Position numbers and translations under genes: made by a program | Source of the DNA: Acinetobacter lwoffii | GTDB lineage: Bacteria > Pseudomonadota > Gammaproteobacteria > Pseudomonadales > Moraxellaceae | Assembly (NCBI RefSeq): GCF_015602705.1 | Contig: NZ_CP059081.1 | Location: forward strand, 691,702 to 755,701 | Length of the DNA stretch: 64,000 nucleotides | Direction: 5' to 3' | Shown here: in pieces, positions 55,340 to 64,000 of the stretch | Numbering within the stretch: the stretch's first letter is position 1 | Layout of the letters: every line of letters starts with the position of its first letter | Notes under the pieces: model-generated | What the model was told of the DNA's origin: nothing | Databases searched by the model: none | What the model saw: the letters and a program-made list of their open reading frames with translations, nothing else

Positions 55340-55360
55340 TTGTTTTAAAATATTGAATGA

Positions 55361-55388
55361 CGGGACTTTATGTCCCGTTTATTTTTTT
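55361..55388 (+). terminator. Terminator of dcd
   Basis: CGGGAC-tttat-GTCCCG followed by a T-rich run. Confidence 0.85.
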
Positions 55389-55432
55389 GAGATTTTCATT
55401 CATCGGAAACTGCTATTTTTCGCCTGATTGGC

Positions 55433-55456
55433 TTTGGCATCTGTATTAAAAATCAG
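55433..55456 (+). repeat. Intergenic motif, copy 2 (upstream of the exported cassette)
   Basis: TTTGGCATCTGTATTAAAAA then TCAG. Nearly identical to a motif at 46499-46523. It lies about 120 bases upstream of the cassette start and may be a promoter or operator. Confidence 0.4.
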
Positions 55457-55573
55457 CATAATGGATTCCGCATAGCCATAAAAAAGATGTAATGCATCAT
55501 AAAAATTAAAGTTTGGCGGCTGGGAAGCTGAAGTATAAAGGTGCGGAGCATCGGATAAAAAGGAAAGAGTGAG

Positions 55574-57577
55574 ATGACTCAGATAAAAGACATATTTAAA
55601 TTTCGCAAAAGTTATTTAGCGATGACAATCGGTTTCAGCCTGTTGCCTTCTGCACATGCGATGCAGGAATTATCAGATTCTTCTCTTTCTAACACCACAG
55701 GTGAAGGTGTTGCGCTTGTTCTTGACGACTTCAAAATGGTGTTTCAAGGTCCTAAAGATCTTTCTGCTGGTTCCAGTTATGCCAGAGGCATTGAAAATCC
55801 CGGACAAGCAGATACAGGATTTATTCGTATTATTCCAACAGGAGAGAACTATAATCAGTTAGGTGAGCGTGCCTATAATAAAGTATATGATCGGGTTTAT
55901 GCTAGTAATTATTTAAATGGTATTAGTGCCAATGCTAACCTGTATGTAAATACCTATACATCTAAATATATTCAATATAAAACAGATAATTACACATCAG
56001 TTTATAATGGTTTTAATACTACGGCTTTTAAAACGAGTGTTCGTACTGGTCTTGTCGAGGAAAAGCGCAGCTCTGATCTGATGCAACGCTATTATAACCA
56101 GCGCTATGATGATTATTACGATGGGAAAATTAGTCTTGTTAATGATGGTACAACTGTTAGACCAAATACTTTAGAGGCTACTTTATTGAATCAAGAAAAA
56201 TCTGCTGAATTCGCATTGGCAAATACCTATGAAATGATCGAATTACTGTGGGGCAATCGAATAGGGACTTCGCTTAATAATGAGTGGACTCAAGCAGTAG
56301 GTGCGCGGAACAATGTGATTGATCCAAGAGTACCCATTATTGTTGAGGAAAGGACTCAAGAAAAATTAGCAATTGAAGCTGATAAATATGCATTGATTCA
56401 GGCTAAAAATGCAGTCATAGCTATGGAGCAGGCGGTGAAGGTAAGCGCAACCATTGCTGCCAAGGAGGCGGCAATGAATTCTTCAGTCAGTACGCTCCGT
56501 ACTAAAGCCGATGTCTTTATTTATGGTTTGGCATTATCAAAAAGTGATGGCTCTCTAAGCACAAGATACAGTAACCAAGGCTTTAGTTGGGGATCAGCCG
56601 AAAATCCCTGGTTGTTTCGTGCAGGAACTGAAAATGTTAAACAGTTCAAGGACGCTGCTAAAGATGTAGGCTATATTGCTTTAGAAGCTCCATTAAGCCC
56701 GATTGCAGGTGTGGAAAGTGATAATAATATCAAGTTGGGTTTTTGGAGTGATATTTTTGCGCGTGAGCTTAATTCTTCTAATGTGGTAGATCCTATAACA
56801 GGTGGGCCGACTTCGGGGCTTGATAAAGAATACCGTTTGAGAACCCAATTTGTTGCTAATGGTCTTAGTCTTAATGGCTCACAAGTTCGGTTATTCCAAA
56901 CCTTAGAATCTGACAATAAGAATTACAGCCAAACATTAGGTATGGCGAGTATTGTTCGTCTAAATACTAATGATCAACCAGAAAATTTAAGCATCACGGA
57001 CTCTAATCTAAATAGTAAAGGCATCCGTTTAAGTACTGCAGCAAAAACAGATGGGCTTGATGGTGATGGCCCAACCCCAGCCTTGAATGGAAGTATTGCT
57101 CCAGTCTTTCATGATTTTGATGGTTTATATCTCTATAGTCCAAATATTAACTTGGTGCTCGGTAATATGTACCAGCCTTTCGTGGTGGGTTCAGAAGGCA
57201 ATAACATTATTTTAGAAGTGACACGTATTCCCAATATTCCTTCTATTTATAATCAAATCTATCAAAATTACGGTGGTGGACTCGGAACAACCGATTTAAA
57301 GGGTTCTACCTGTAATGTCTATAGTTGTGGCACACCAATTAAAAATAATGTTTTAGATACTACTGCACTTTATCAAGGGCGTAATGCAACTCACAGTAGT
57401 ATTGCCATAGGCACCACAGAACGGATTCCAGGAACAAATATGCTGCGAGCTAAGGATGGTGTTGATTCAACCGGCATTGTATTTAAAAGCATTGATGGCT
57501 CAAGTAAAAACTTTGGTTCGGCAGTCATTGATGGTGTGCTGATTCAACATTTAAAAATAAAAACCACAGGTCTATAA
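55574..57577 (+). CDS. Exported protein with N-terminal motif, first gene of fil-like cassette (667 aa)
   Basis: Signal peptide up to SAHA (about residue 29), then MQELSDSSLSNTTGEGVAL, the short motif common to all four genes of the operon. The first half is rich in Tyr, Asn and Thr. Residues about 265-315 are strongly helical and Ala-rich (YALIQAKNAVIAMEQAVKVS), possibly a coiled coil. The rest is beta-rich with many Asn/Gly/Ser turns (NLSITDSNLNSKGIRLSTAA), like surface fibres. The Acinetobacter fil genes encode proteins of this kind and are annotated as putative pilus assembly; I infer a relation from composition and motif only. AAAGAGTGAG precedes the ATG. Confidence 0.75.
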   Translation: MTQIKDIFKFRKSYLAMTIGFSLLPSAHAMQELSDSSLSNTTGEGVALVLDDFKMVFQGPKDLSAGSSYARGIENPGQADTGFIRIIPTGENYNQLGERAYNKVYDRVYASNYLNGISANANLYVNTYTSKYIQYKTDNYTSVYNGFNTTAFKTSVRTGLVEEKRSSDLMQRYYNQRYDDYYDGKISLVNDGTTVRPNTLEATLLNQEKSAEFALANTYEMIELLWGNRIGTSLNNEWTQAVGARNNVIDPRVPIIVEERTQEKLAIEADKYALIQAKNAVIAMEQAVKVSATIAAKEAAMNSSVSTLRTKADVFIYGLALSKSDGSLSTRYSNQGFSWGSAENPWLFRAGTENVKQFKDAAKDVGYIALEAPLSPIAGVESDNNIKLGFWSDIFARELNSSNVVDPITGGPTSGLDKEYRLRTQFVANGLSLNGSQVRLFQTLESDNKNYSQTLGMASIVRLNTNDQPENLSITDSNLNSKGIRLSTAAKTDGLDGDGPTPALNGSIAPVFHDFDGLYLYSPNINLVLGNMYQPFVVGSEGNNIILEVTRIPNIPSIYNQIYQNYGGGLGTTDLKGSTCNVYSCGTPIKNNVLDTTALYQGRNATHSSIAIGTTERIPGTNMLRAKDGVDSTGIVFKSIDGSSKNFGSAVIDGVLIQHLKIKTTGL

Positions 57578-57589
57578 AGGAGTACGAAC

Positions 57590-58312
57590 ATGTCCAAATT
57601 ATTGACTCTTTGTACACTGTTATGTACTGCGATGTTTAGCTATGCCGGATTAGAGGTTCTGGATCAGCAAGCATTAACTGATACCGTAGGACAGGGTGGA
57701 GCGGACCTGAACTGGACCTTATCCTTAAACCATATTTATGCTACCGATCTGTCTAAAGATACCATTTCCAAACTGGGAAGCGATGGCAATCCTTTAGACG
57801 TATTTTATGTGCTCGATCCGGACACTTGTGGGGAAAGTAGACAGTTTTGCCGATTAGCAATTGCACCGAATAATCATATGGATGCCAATGGAAATAAAAA
57901 GTGGTTAGTGTTTAAAGGTATTCAGGGCACAATTCAGATTGATAAGTTTTCAATTGATGGTACAACCATTATTAATCACCGTAATGAACCACAGACGGCG
58001 ATGCAAATTACCTTTTATGATAACCAGCCTTTAAAGATCCGGAATTTGGGTTTTAATACGGTTTCGATTGAAACGGGCACAGGTGCTGGAGCTTTAGAAG
58101 GTTATGCCAATACTGGTGTTTATAGTACGTATACAGGGCGTACCTATAATGCCGACGGAACTTATACGACCGCGCCCCAAGATGTTCCTTCGTTTGATCA
58201 AGGTGCTGAGAAAGGATTTATGGGGTTGAATGTTCATGGCAATTTACATATGTCAGGCAATTTGAAAATATTTGGTTATAACTGTACAGGTGGGGCACAA
58301 AGTCGTTGTTAG
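57590..58312 (+). CDS. Exported protein with N-terminal motif, second gene (240 aa)
   Basis: Signal peptide cleaved after FSYA (about residue 19). The mature start GLEVLDQQALTDTVGQGGAD carries the shared motif. It is beta-rich with a possible disulfide pair (DPDTCGESRQFC) and a C-terminal NCTGGAQSRC. The mid region has LVFKGIQGTIQIDKFSIDG. The gene lies 12 bases after the previous stop, with AAAGGAG as ribosome site, so it is in the same operon. No catalytic motif is seen; structural or adhesive roles are inference. Confidence 0.75.
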   Translation: MSKLLTLCTLLCTAMFSYAGLEVLDQQALTDTVGQGGADLNWTLSLNHIYATDLSKDTISKLGSDGNPLDVFYVLDPDTCGESRQFCRLAIAPNNHMDANGNKKWLVFKGIQGTIQIDKFSIDGTTIINHRNEPQTAMQITFYDNQPLKIRNLGFNTVSIETGTGAGALEGYANTGVYSTYTGRTYNADGTYTTAPQDVPSFDQGAEKGFMGLNVHGNLHMSGNLKIFGYNCTGGAQSRC

Positions 58313-58345
58313 TAACAACGTCAAGTACAGCATAAGGATATATAA

Positions 58346-60619
58346 ATGAAAAAAACAACAATAAAGTTGAAATTGCTAACAGTATGCATGTGTCTTATCC
58401 AACAAGGTTATGCACTTGAAAGTATTGAAGAGCAGGAATTGAGTGAAGTCACTGGACAAGATGGTATGGTGATTACTCATGAAATTTCTAAAGCCAGTAT
58501 TGCTCAAGTTAATTGGTATGATCCAAATCCAACGACTAATACAAAAATGGGTTTAGGTTTGCATGATGTTGAAATTAATGGAAAAGATAATAATCCAATC
58601 CTTAGTCAACTGGAAATAGATGTCGGTGCAACTTCGGAAGGGGCAGGACTGCGGCTTGCGGCAAGTGTTTCACCATTTCAAGCCACTGCAGATTTAAACT
58701 TGGTAAAAATTGCTTGTACGACCAATCCATGTAGTCAGTCTGCAAATAGTATTCGGACTGCGGGTACACAATCTAATCAAAGCTTAGGTGCATTAGGAAT
58801 TAGTACCTCTACACCGCTGAGTGTTCTATTGCAAACCAGTGCAGGTTTATTTAATAAAGATTCAATTGCGAGTATCGACTTTCAACTGAAAAATGCCACG
58901 ATTAGTCATCAATTAGGTGAAAATAGTCTGATTTTGAATGACTTTAATTTTAATTTTGCAGGATCGGGCTATCTGTATATTGACCCGAACGAAGGCATGG
59001 TTTTGACAACACGAGAGCAGTATGTAGATTTAAAGCGTGCTGTAGATCTGACTGATATCGCGGCTGGCCGGGTTAATCCGACCAATCCGGGGGTTAACAT
59101 TGATTTACGGTATAATACGCCAAATAACGAACGTAAAAATATTATGCGATTAGGGGCTTCAGGTGCAGTCACTAATGCAAGACTCTCCATGAGTGCTGAT
59201 CAAACCCAAATTGGTACTTTCGATGTTAGCAATAAAGTAAATGGTGTATTAGAGCGTCAGGACAAAAATGCACCGGGATACAGTGATTTGGTGGGAGAGG
59301 GTGGATTAAATCTGGGCTTGTCTGCAGATTTTACAGGTGCTAATAGTACCGGACGCCCGGCAGCTATGGCACCCACCACCCTTGAGATTGGTCATACCGG
59401 TAAGGGAAGCCATGCTGTGCAATTCTCCAATCTAAGACCATTGACTACACGTAATGCGAACGGTGTCTTACATGGTAAAAATGCCCATATCGACCTTGGA
59501 AATATTTATATAAATACCATTACTGCCAAAAGTCTCGATTTTATAATCAATGAAAATATGCAAAAGACTTTAGGTAGCAGTAGTTCTGCGCTTAAACAGA
59601 GACTTAGTACTGCCGCAAATGGAGAAGAATTTGCCTCTATTGCAATACGGGGTATGGATTTTCAGTCTATTGCTGAAAAAGCACGTTTTATTTCTGACAA
59701 TTCTCTTCCTGAGCTGACAGGGGATGGCGGCTCATGGGGAATTGGTATTCCTATTTATAATCTCAATGCCAATGTTGCATTGTCTGGAACTACCTATGGT
59801 ACAGACAACAAGCAGGCAATTGCTTATAACATGATGGTATCCACAGAAGGCTATGGAATTGACAAGAAAACTGGGTTGCCAAGCACAACCTCAATTATTT
59901 TGATTGATGGTAAAAATGGTGAGCATGGTGAAGCTGTTAACTATTATGCCGGTTTTAGGAATATCGATGCTTTGATCAAGTCAGAAGGTATTATTGGCTA
60001 TGAAGATGAAGGGATCTATATTCGTGCCGATGATTTACTGATTGCTGCCAAAGCAGAACTTGCGATTGGTCAATTACCCGGCTCTAAATATAATTGTACC
60101 AATGCATCAGTCACCAAATGCGGGGAGTATGTCCCACATGATAATTTTTTTAAACGTGATGATGTTTTAACCAATATTGCTTTTAAATTAGATGGAAGTG
60201 GTGAGCTTCTGATTATCCCTGGTGTAGATCCAACTAGCACTTCACCAGATACTAACTTTTTGTCATTTGATGCAAACTTTAAATTTAGGCCTTTAAGTGC
60301 TGAAGAAAGCGCCGATAATAAAAATTTAGGTAGCTATTTTAGTTTCGCCAATGAGGATATTGATTCAACCGGTGTATTAAAAACTTCGTCAATTAATTTT
60401 AACCGGATGGAAGGTCATTTGGGTGTCAAAGCAAAAGTTCGTGTCAGTGCAGATACAGTGACTTTGGATAATCAGGTCAAACTTAATTATAAAGATAATA
60501 TCGCTACCCCATTTAAAACCAATTTCGCCATGGCAACCAATGGTAATATGCAAAACATGGCAAGTATTGCACTGACGGGTGGAACCATTCGTAGCACGAT
60601 GGGAATCACACCACGTTAA
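58346..60619 (+). CDS. Exported protein with N-terminal motif, third gene (757 aa)
   Basis: Signal peptide MKKTTIKLKLLTVCMCLIQQ, cleaved near GYA. The mature protein starts LESIEEQELSEVTGQDGMV, the clearest copy of the shared motif. The rest is long and beta-rich, with repeated short amphipathic segments and Asn/Gly turns (GSGYLYIDPNEGMVLTTR). A cysteine pair occurs in IACTTNPCSQS and in NCTNASVTKCG. AAGGATAT precedes the ATG. Largest of the operon and probably the main structural component, by inference. Confidence 0.75.
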   Translation: MKKTTIKLKLLTVCMCLIQQGYALESIEEQELSEVTGQDGMVITHEISKASIAQVNWYDPNPTTNTKMGLGLHDVEINGKDNNPILSQLEIDVGATSEGAGLRLAASVSPFQATADLNLVKIACTTNPCSQSANSIRTAGTQSNQSLGALGISTSTPLSVLLQTSAGLFNKDSIASIDFQLKNATISHQLGENSLILNDFNFNFAGSGYLYIDPNEGMVLTTREQYVDLKRAVDLTDIAAGRVNPTNPGVNIDLRYNTPNNERKNIMRLGASGAVTNARLSMSADQTQIGTFDVSNKVNGVLERQDKNAPGYSDLVGEGGLNLGLSADFTGANSTGRPAAMAPTTLEIGHTGKGSHAVQFSNLRPLTTRNANGVLHGKNAHIDLGNIYINTITAKSLDFIINENMQKTLGSSSSALKQRLSTAANGEEFASIAIRGMDFQSIAEKARFISDNSLPELTGDGGSWGIGIPIYNLNANVALSGTTYGTDNKQAIAYNMMVSTEGYGIDKKTGLPSTTSIILIDGKNGEHGEAVNYYAGFRNIDALIKSEGIIGYEDEGIYIRADDLLIAAKAELAIGQLPGSKYNCTNASVTKCGEYVPHDNFFKRDDVLTNIAFKLDGSGELLIIPGVDPTSTSPDTNFLSFDANFKFRPLSAEESADNKNLGSYFSFANEDIDSTGVLKTSSINFNRMEGHLGVKAKVRVSADTVTLDNQVKLNYKDNIATPFKTNFAMATNGNMQNMASIALTGGTIRSTMGITPR

Positions 60620-60640
60620 TAAGAATATTAGGACGTTAAA

Positions 60641-62062
60641 ATGAAAAAAATACTTTTGAATAGTCTGGCTTTGGCAATGTGCGTGATTACACAACAAAGT
60701 TTTGCAATGACAGCTTTAGATGATGACGCTTTATCTGCAGTTGATGCGCAAGCATTATTAAATCTAGAAAATGCTTATGATTCATCTCAAGGGATTAACT
60801 TTCATAAGCTGAGCGTTGAGGCTTTGATGGAGTTAAATGTTAATATTAAAACTTTACAGCTCGGTTGTGGTGGAACTAATAACAGTATCGGCAATAAGAA
60901 TGGTTGTGACATTGATATTTCCAACTTAGCATTAAGTGGATTAAATACCAGTCTTGATGTTAAAGGTAATCCAGTCTTTTCAGGTGATCGGGCTAACACT
61001 AGTGCCAGTATAAATAATCCTTTTATTGAATTTGCGATTAAAAATGGCGGAAGTGCCTCTACCCGAGAAGTAGTGGGTTTTCGCTTAGGTGCAGATAAAA
61101 TTGTCGGACTTTTGACCATGGGAACTGATAACGTTGAGAATCCGAATGATGGTCTCAAAAGTTTTAGTGGCTATATGAAAATGGCGCAAACCACGGGTGA
61201 GTCTGTAACAAAAGCGGGAACGTTTGGGGTTGCGGATGACCAGAAAATTTCAGGAAATTTGAAAGCACTCGGACAAACAAGAAAATTCACGAGTAAGCCG
61301 GGTGCTGATGGCCATACGGGTATTACGGTGCCTTCCATGCGGGTGGACTTTACCATGCCTGAGACTATTGTAACCGGACAACGACTAAAGTCGGCAACTG
61401 TGAAGAATATTCGTTCCAGTATTGCCTCGATTCCTTTGGCAGCACCTGTATCGGGCTCAAGTTTACCAAATGATGTGATTGGTACACCAAATTTTTCAAA
61501 TGATAAATTGTATGTTGAATTTCCGGCTTTAATTAGCTTTTTAGGATTAAATCTTGGTGAACACTCCTTCTTTCAAATGGGTGCAGGTTCAAGTCTGGAT
61601 AATCTGAATATGGACATTACCTTTGTCCAAGCTTTGAACATGATTCATAATATTCCTTTAAATGGTACAGGCGGCTATTTATCGTTACAAAGTCAAAATG
61701 TACATTGGCAAGGAGCAGATGCAGCTGATATTGCCAAACCAGGTTGGTGGATGTCTTTTAAAGATCCGATCCAACTAGGGGTATTAAAAACCACAGATGA
61801 AGTGGATATTTCATTTGTATTACCTCAAGTTGCCACAGCTATTTCAGAATTCCTGTTACGTCCTGAAAATTTGATTAATGTAAATGTAGGTGAAGCTGTA
61901 GGTTCGCTTGCAAATGTGCCAGTCGTACGTAAATTAAATATTGATGTCGGTCAATTTACTAACTACAATGGTGGAACTCCCGCAACCTTAACCTTAATGG
62001 ATAAGTTGCTACAAAACCAGAATGTGACTTCAAACTGCTTTGGTGGGCATAAGTTCTGCTAG
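60641..62062 (+). CDS. Exported protein with N-terminal motif, fourth gene, FilA/B-like (473 aa)
   Basis: Signal peptide ending SFA (about residue 22), then MTALDDDALSAVDAQALLNL, a divergent copy of the motif in which VTGQ is VDAQ. The segment ALMELNVNIKTLQLGCGGTN followed by GCDIDISNLALSGL matches what I remember of the Acinetobacter FilA/FilB family. The C-terminus ends NCFGGHKFC with a cysteine pair. AGGACG precedes the ATG. Last gene of the operon, followed by a strong terminator. The family name is from memory, not a search. Confidence 0.75.
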   Translation: MKKILLNSLALAMCVITQQSFAMTALDDDALSAVDAQALLNLENAYDSSQGINFHKLSVEALMELNVNIKTLQLGCGGTNNSIGNKNGCDIDISNLALSGLNTSLDVKGNPVFSGDRANTSASINNPFIEFAIKNGGSASTREVVGFRLGADKIVGLLTMGTDNVENPNDGLKSFSGYMKMAQTTGESVTKAGTFGVADDQKISGNLKALGQTRKFTSKPGADGHTGITVPSMRVDFTMPETIVTGQRLKSATVKNIRSSIASIPLAAPVSGSSLPNDVIGTPNFSNDKLYVEFPALISFLGLNLGEHSFFQMGAGSSLDNLNMDITFVQALNMIHNIPLNGTGGYLSLQSQNVHWQGADAADIAKPGWWMSFKDPIQLGVLKTTDEVDISFVLPQVATAISEFLLRPENLINVNVGEAVGSLANVPVVRKLNIDVGQFTNYNGGTPATLTLMDKLLQNQNVTSNCFGGHKFC

Positions 62063-62073
62063 TTTATAGCCAT

Positions 62074-62104
62074 AAAAAATCCCGCAATATGCGGGATTTT
62101 TTAT
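62074..62104. terminator. Bidirectional terminator between the exported cassette and proS
   Basis: AAAAAATCCCGC and GCGGGATTTTTT form a perfect 12-bp stem with loop aatat and T-runs both ways. It is shared by the convergent cassette and proS. Confidence 0.92.
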
Positions 62105-62116
62105 TATAAAGACAAA

Positions 62117-63835
62117 TTATTTAGCAATCTTCGCCAACAATTCTTCTTTCGAAATATTGACTGACTCAGCGTCACGGCGGCCTTTATATTCAAAAGTACC
62201 TGCATCCAAACCTTTCTCACCAATCACGATACGATGTGGAATACCTGTCAGCTCAAGATCAGAGAATTTCACGCCCGGACGTTCGTTACGGTCATCAAGT
62301 AATACGTCAAAACCTGCAGCTTGTAATTCAGCATAAAGAGCTTCCGCAGCTTCTAATGTGCGTGGCGATTTATGGGCATTCATCGGCACAATGGCAACTT
62401 CAAACGGTGCAATGGCAGTTGGCCAGATAATGCCTTTCTCATCAAAGTTCTGCTCGATTGCAGAAGCCACCACACGCGTCACGCCAATACCATAACAACC
62501 CATTGTCACAGTAAATGGCTTGCCATCTTCACCCAATACTTTACAGCCCAAAGCTTCAGAGTATTTTTGACCCAACTGGAAGATATGACCCACTTCGATA
62601 CCACGTTTGATTTGAAGCGTGCCTTTACCATCTGGAGATGGATCGCCTTCAACCACGTTACGTAGGTCATATACTTCAGAATACTTCGCATCACGTTCCC
62701 AGTTTACACCTGTTGCGTGTTGATCTGCTGCATTTGCACCCGCAACAAAGTCAGACAATACAGATGCTGCACGATCAACAATGACGGTAACACCTTTTTC
62801 GACCAGACCTTGAGGACCGACAAAGCCAGCAGTTAAGCCAAGGGCTTGCAGTTGTTCTTCAGTAGCAAATGTTAAAGGTGCAGCAATTAAAGGATTTTTT
62901 TCAGCTTTAATTTCATTCAGTTCGTGATCGCCACGAAGGAATAAAGCAACCACAGGTGCATCTTGACCTTCTTCAGTCGCAACACCTTGAACCAATAAGG
63001 CTTTTACTGAATGAGCAGGGTTCGTACCCAAGAATGCTGATACATCTGCAATGGTTTTTTGATTTGGTGTATCTACCAGTTTAAGTTCTTGTGTTGGTGC
63101 CGCACGTTCACCGACAAGTACTGCTTCTGCCATTTCAATATTGGCTGCATAGTCAGATTCAGTCGAAAATGCGATATCATCTTCACCGCTTGAAGCCAGT
63201 ACGTGGAATTCGTGAGAACCTGAACCACCGATTGAACCGGTATCTGCTTGTACTGGACGGAAATCTAAACCAAGACGGGTGAAGATTTTGCAGTAGGCTG
63301 CATACATGTCGTCGTAGGTTTGTTGCAGTGATTCCTGGTTGGCATGGAAAGAGTAGGCATCTTTCATAATGAATTCACGTGAACGCATTACGCCAAAACG
63401 TGGCCGAATTTCGTCACGGAATTTGGTTTGTACTTGGTAAAAGTTTGCAGGCAATTGCTTGTAGCTTTTTAATTCGTTACGTGCAAGGTCAGTGATCACT
63501 TCTTCATGCGTCGGACCGAGAACAAATGGGTTGCCATGGCGGTCGTTGAAGCGTAAAAGCTCAGGACCGTATTGTACATAACGACCTGATTCTTCCCATA
63601 AAGATGCAGGTTGAGTCACCGGCATATAGACTTGAAGTGAACCGACTTTGTCCATTTCTTCGCGAACGATCGCTTCAACTTTATTTAATACGCGAACGCC
63701 CATCGGCAACCAGGTGTATAGACCTGAAGCCAACTTACGAATCATACCGGCACGAAGCATGAGCTGATGTGAAATAACCTCAGCATCGTTCGGGGTTTCT
63801 CTTAACGTTGCAAATAAAAAGCGACTCGCGCGCAT
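62117..63835 (-). CDS. proS: Prolyl-tRNA synthetase (bacterial ProS type)
   Basis: ProS charges tRNA-Pro. The 572-residue protein has the class II motifs: motif 1 near [20 protein letters not shown], motif 2 near [21 protein letters not shown] and motif 3 near [17 protein letters not shown]. The editing (INS) domain occupies the middle (about 230-400) and hydrolyses misacylated Ala-tRNA. The anticodon-binding domain is at about 470-565. The 5' region starts [13 protein letters not shown], the usual N-terminus. It converges with the exported cassette. Confidence 0.97.
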   Translation of the reverse strand: MRASRFLFATLRETPNDAEVISHQLMLRAGMIRKLASGLYTWLPMGVRVLNKVEAIVREEMDKVGSLQVYMPVTQPASLWEESGRYVQYGPELLRFNDRHGNPFVLGPTHEEVITDLARNELKSYKQLPANFYQVQTKFRDEIRPRFGVMRSREFIMKDAYSFHANQESLQQTYDDMYAAYCKIFTRLGLDFRPVQADTGSIGGSGSHEFHVLASSGEDDIAFSTESDYAANIEMAEAVLVGERAAPTQELKLVDTPNQKTIADVSAFLGTNPAHSVKALLVQGVATEEGQDAPVVALFLRGDHELNEIKAEKNPLIAAPLTFATEEQLQALGLTAGFVGPQGLVEKGVTVIVDRAASVLSDFVAGANAADQHATGVNWERDAKYSEVYDLRNVVEGDPSPDGKGTLQIKRGIEVGHIFQLGQKYSEALGCKVLGEDGKPFTVTMGCYGIGVTRVVASAIEQNFDEKGIIWPTAIAPFEVAIVPMNAHKSPRTLEAAEALYAELQAAGFDVLLDDRNERPGVKFSDLELTGIPHRIVIGEKGLDAGTFEYKGRRDAESVNISKEELLAKIAK

Positions 63836-63885
63836 GGAAACTGTCCTAAAAAATTAAGCGTTAAAGCAGGGATTATACAATAAAA

Positions 63886-63918
63886 AATGAGGTGAGCTTT
63901 TGGGAATGTCACCTCATT
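63886..63918 (-). terminator. Terminator between proS and the next minus-strand gene
   Basis: AATGAGGTGA and TCACCTCATT form a perfect 10-bp stem. On the minus strand it is followed by six T residues, 14 bases after the stop of the gene that ends at 63932. Confidence 0.85.
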
Positions 63919-63931
63919 GTGTTGCATTAAA

Positions 63932-64000
63932 TTATGCCATGATTTTACGTGCCTGACGCAGCATAAAATTCTTAAAGTCATCCAGGTAAGTAAAGATCAC
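63932..64000 (-). CDS. C-terminal end of a minus-strand gene (5' end outside window)
   Basis: The last 22 codons of a gene are visible: VIFTYLDDFKNFMLRQARKI then MA and the stop. A terminator with a T-run follows. The family cannot be identified from so short a piece. Confidence 0.6.
   Translation of the reverse strand: MIFTYLDDFKNFMLRQARKIMA

Noticed and set aside
55574..62062. Autotransporter or two-partner secretion system
   Set aside because: No C-terminal beta-barrel, no haemagglutination-activity domain and no TpsB-like gene are seen in the four frames.
1..64000. CRISPR array, tRNA, rRNA or prophage
   Set aside because: No regularly spaced repeats, no cloverleaf or rRNA sequence and no phage structural genes were seen in the window.

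Overview
The window is ordinary chromosome of a gamma-proteobacterium of the genus Acinetobacter (family Moraxellaceae). The basis is the recognisable BfmR/BfmS pair, the 13-gene nuo operon with a fused nuoCD, a two-ATP-cone NrdA, a FinR/Fpr divergent pair, a hydrophilin-like gene and an exported-protein cluster resembling the Acinetobacter fil genes. I saw no rRNA, tRNA, prophage or CRISPR array. The species cannot be named from sequence reading alone.

Layout. 1-1.1 kb: 3' end of a TonB-dependent receptor. 1.5-6.4 kb (minus): class Ia ribonucleotide reductase nrdA and nrdB with two very small genes and a GC-rich palindromic repeat between them; a pair of NrdR-like boxes and a DnaA box lie upstream of nrdA. 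6.9-9.4 kb: bfmR-bfmS. 10.0-11.1 kb: a complete DDE insertion sequence with 7-bp target duplication. 11.5-26.6 kb: nuoA-N, complex I, followed by upp. 27.4-29.2 kb: three consecutive cold-shock-domain genes, the middle one broken. 29.2-30.9 kb: finR/fpr. 31-36 kb: an IS4-type transposase remnant, a conserved hypothetical gene, then an ethanolamine catabolic operon (eat, eutB, eutC) whose first two genes each carry a frameshift. 36-46 kb: membrane and housekeeping genes (CmpX-like channel, YhiN-type flavoprotein, a PLP desulfhydrase/deaminase, LysE exporter, Amt) with an intact IS30-family element inserted directly behind amt. 45.4-49.4 kb: exported metallo-beta-lactamase-fold protein, lipoprotein, metG. 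49.5-55.3 kb: two hypothetical genes (one with a HEPN-like RxxxxH motif), a hydrophilin-like disordered protein, the Mrp/ApbC carrier, a LysE protein and dcd. 55.5-62.1 kb: a four-gene operon of exported proteins that share a short motif immediately after the signal peptide. 62.1-63.8 kb: proS, then the 3' end of one more minus-strand gene.

How the genes fit together. Nucleotide supply is represented by nrdAB, dcd and upp; energy metabolism by complex I; envelope biology by bfmRS, the TonB receptor, the mechanosensitive-type channel, lipoproteins and the exported cassette. Genome decay is visible in several places: eat, eutB, a cold-shock paralog and an IS4 transposase. Most transcription units end in clear intrinsic hairpins, many placed between convergent genes so that one hairpin can serve both strands.

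The most unusual items are the four-gene exported cassette at 55.6-62.1 kb, the cold-shock cluster containing a CSD-membrane-Excalibur fusion, the frameshifted ethanolamine operon (one frameshift explained by loss of one copy of an 8-bp tandem repeat), the hydrophilin-like gene, and a 24-25 base motif that occurs twice in intergenic DNA.
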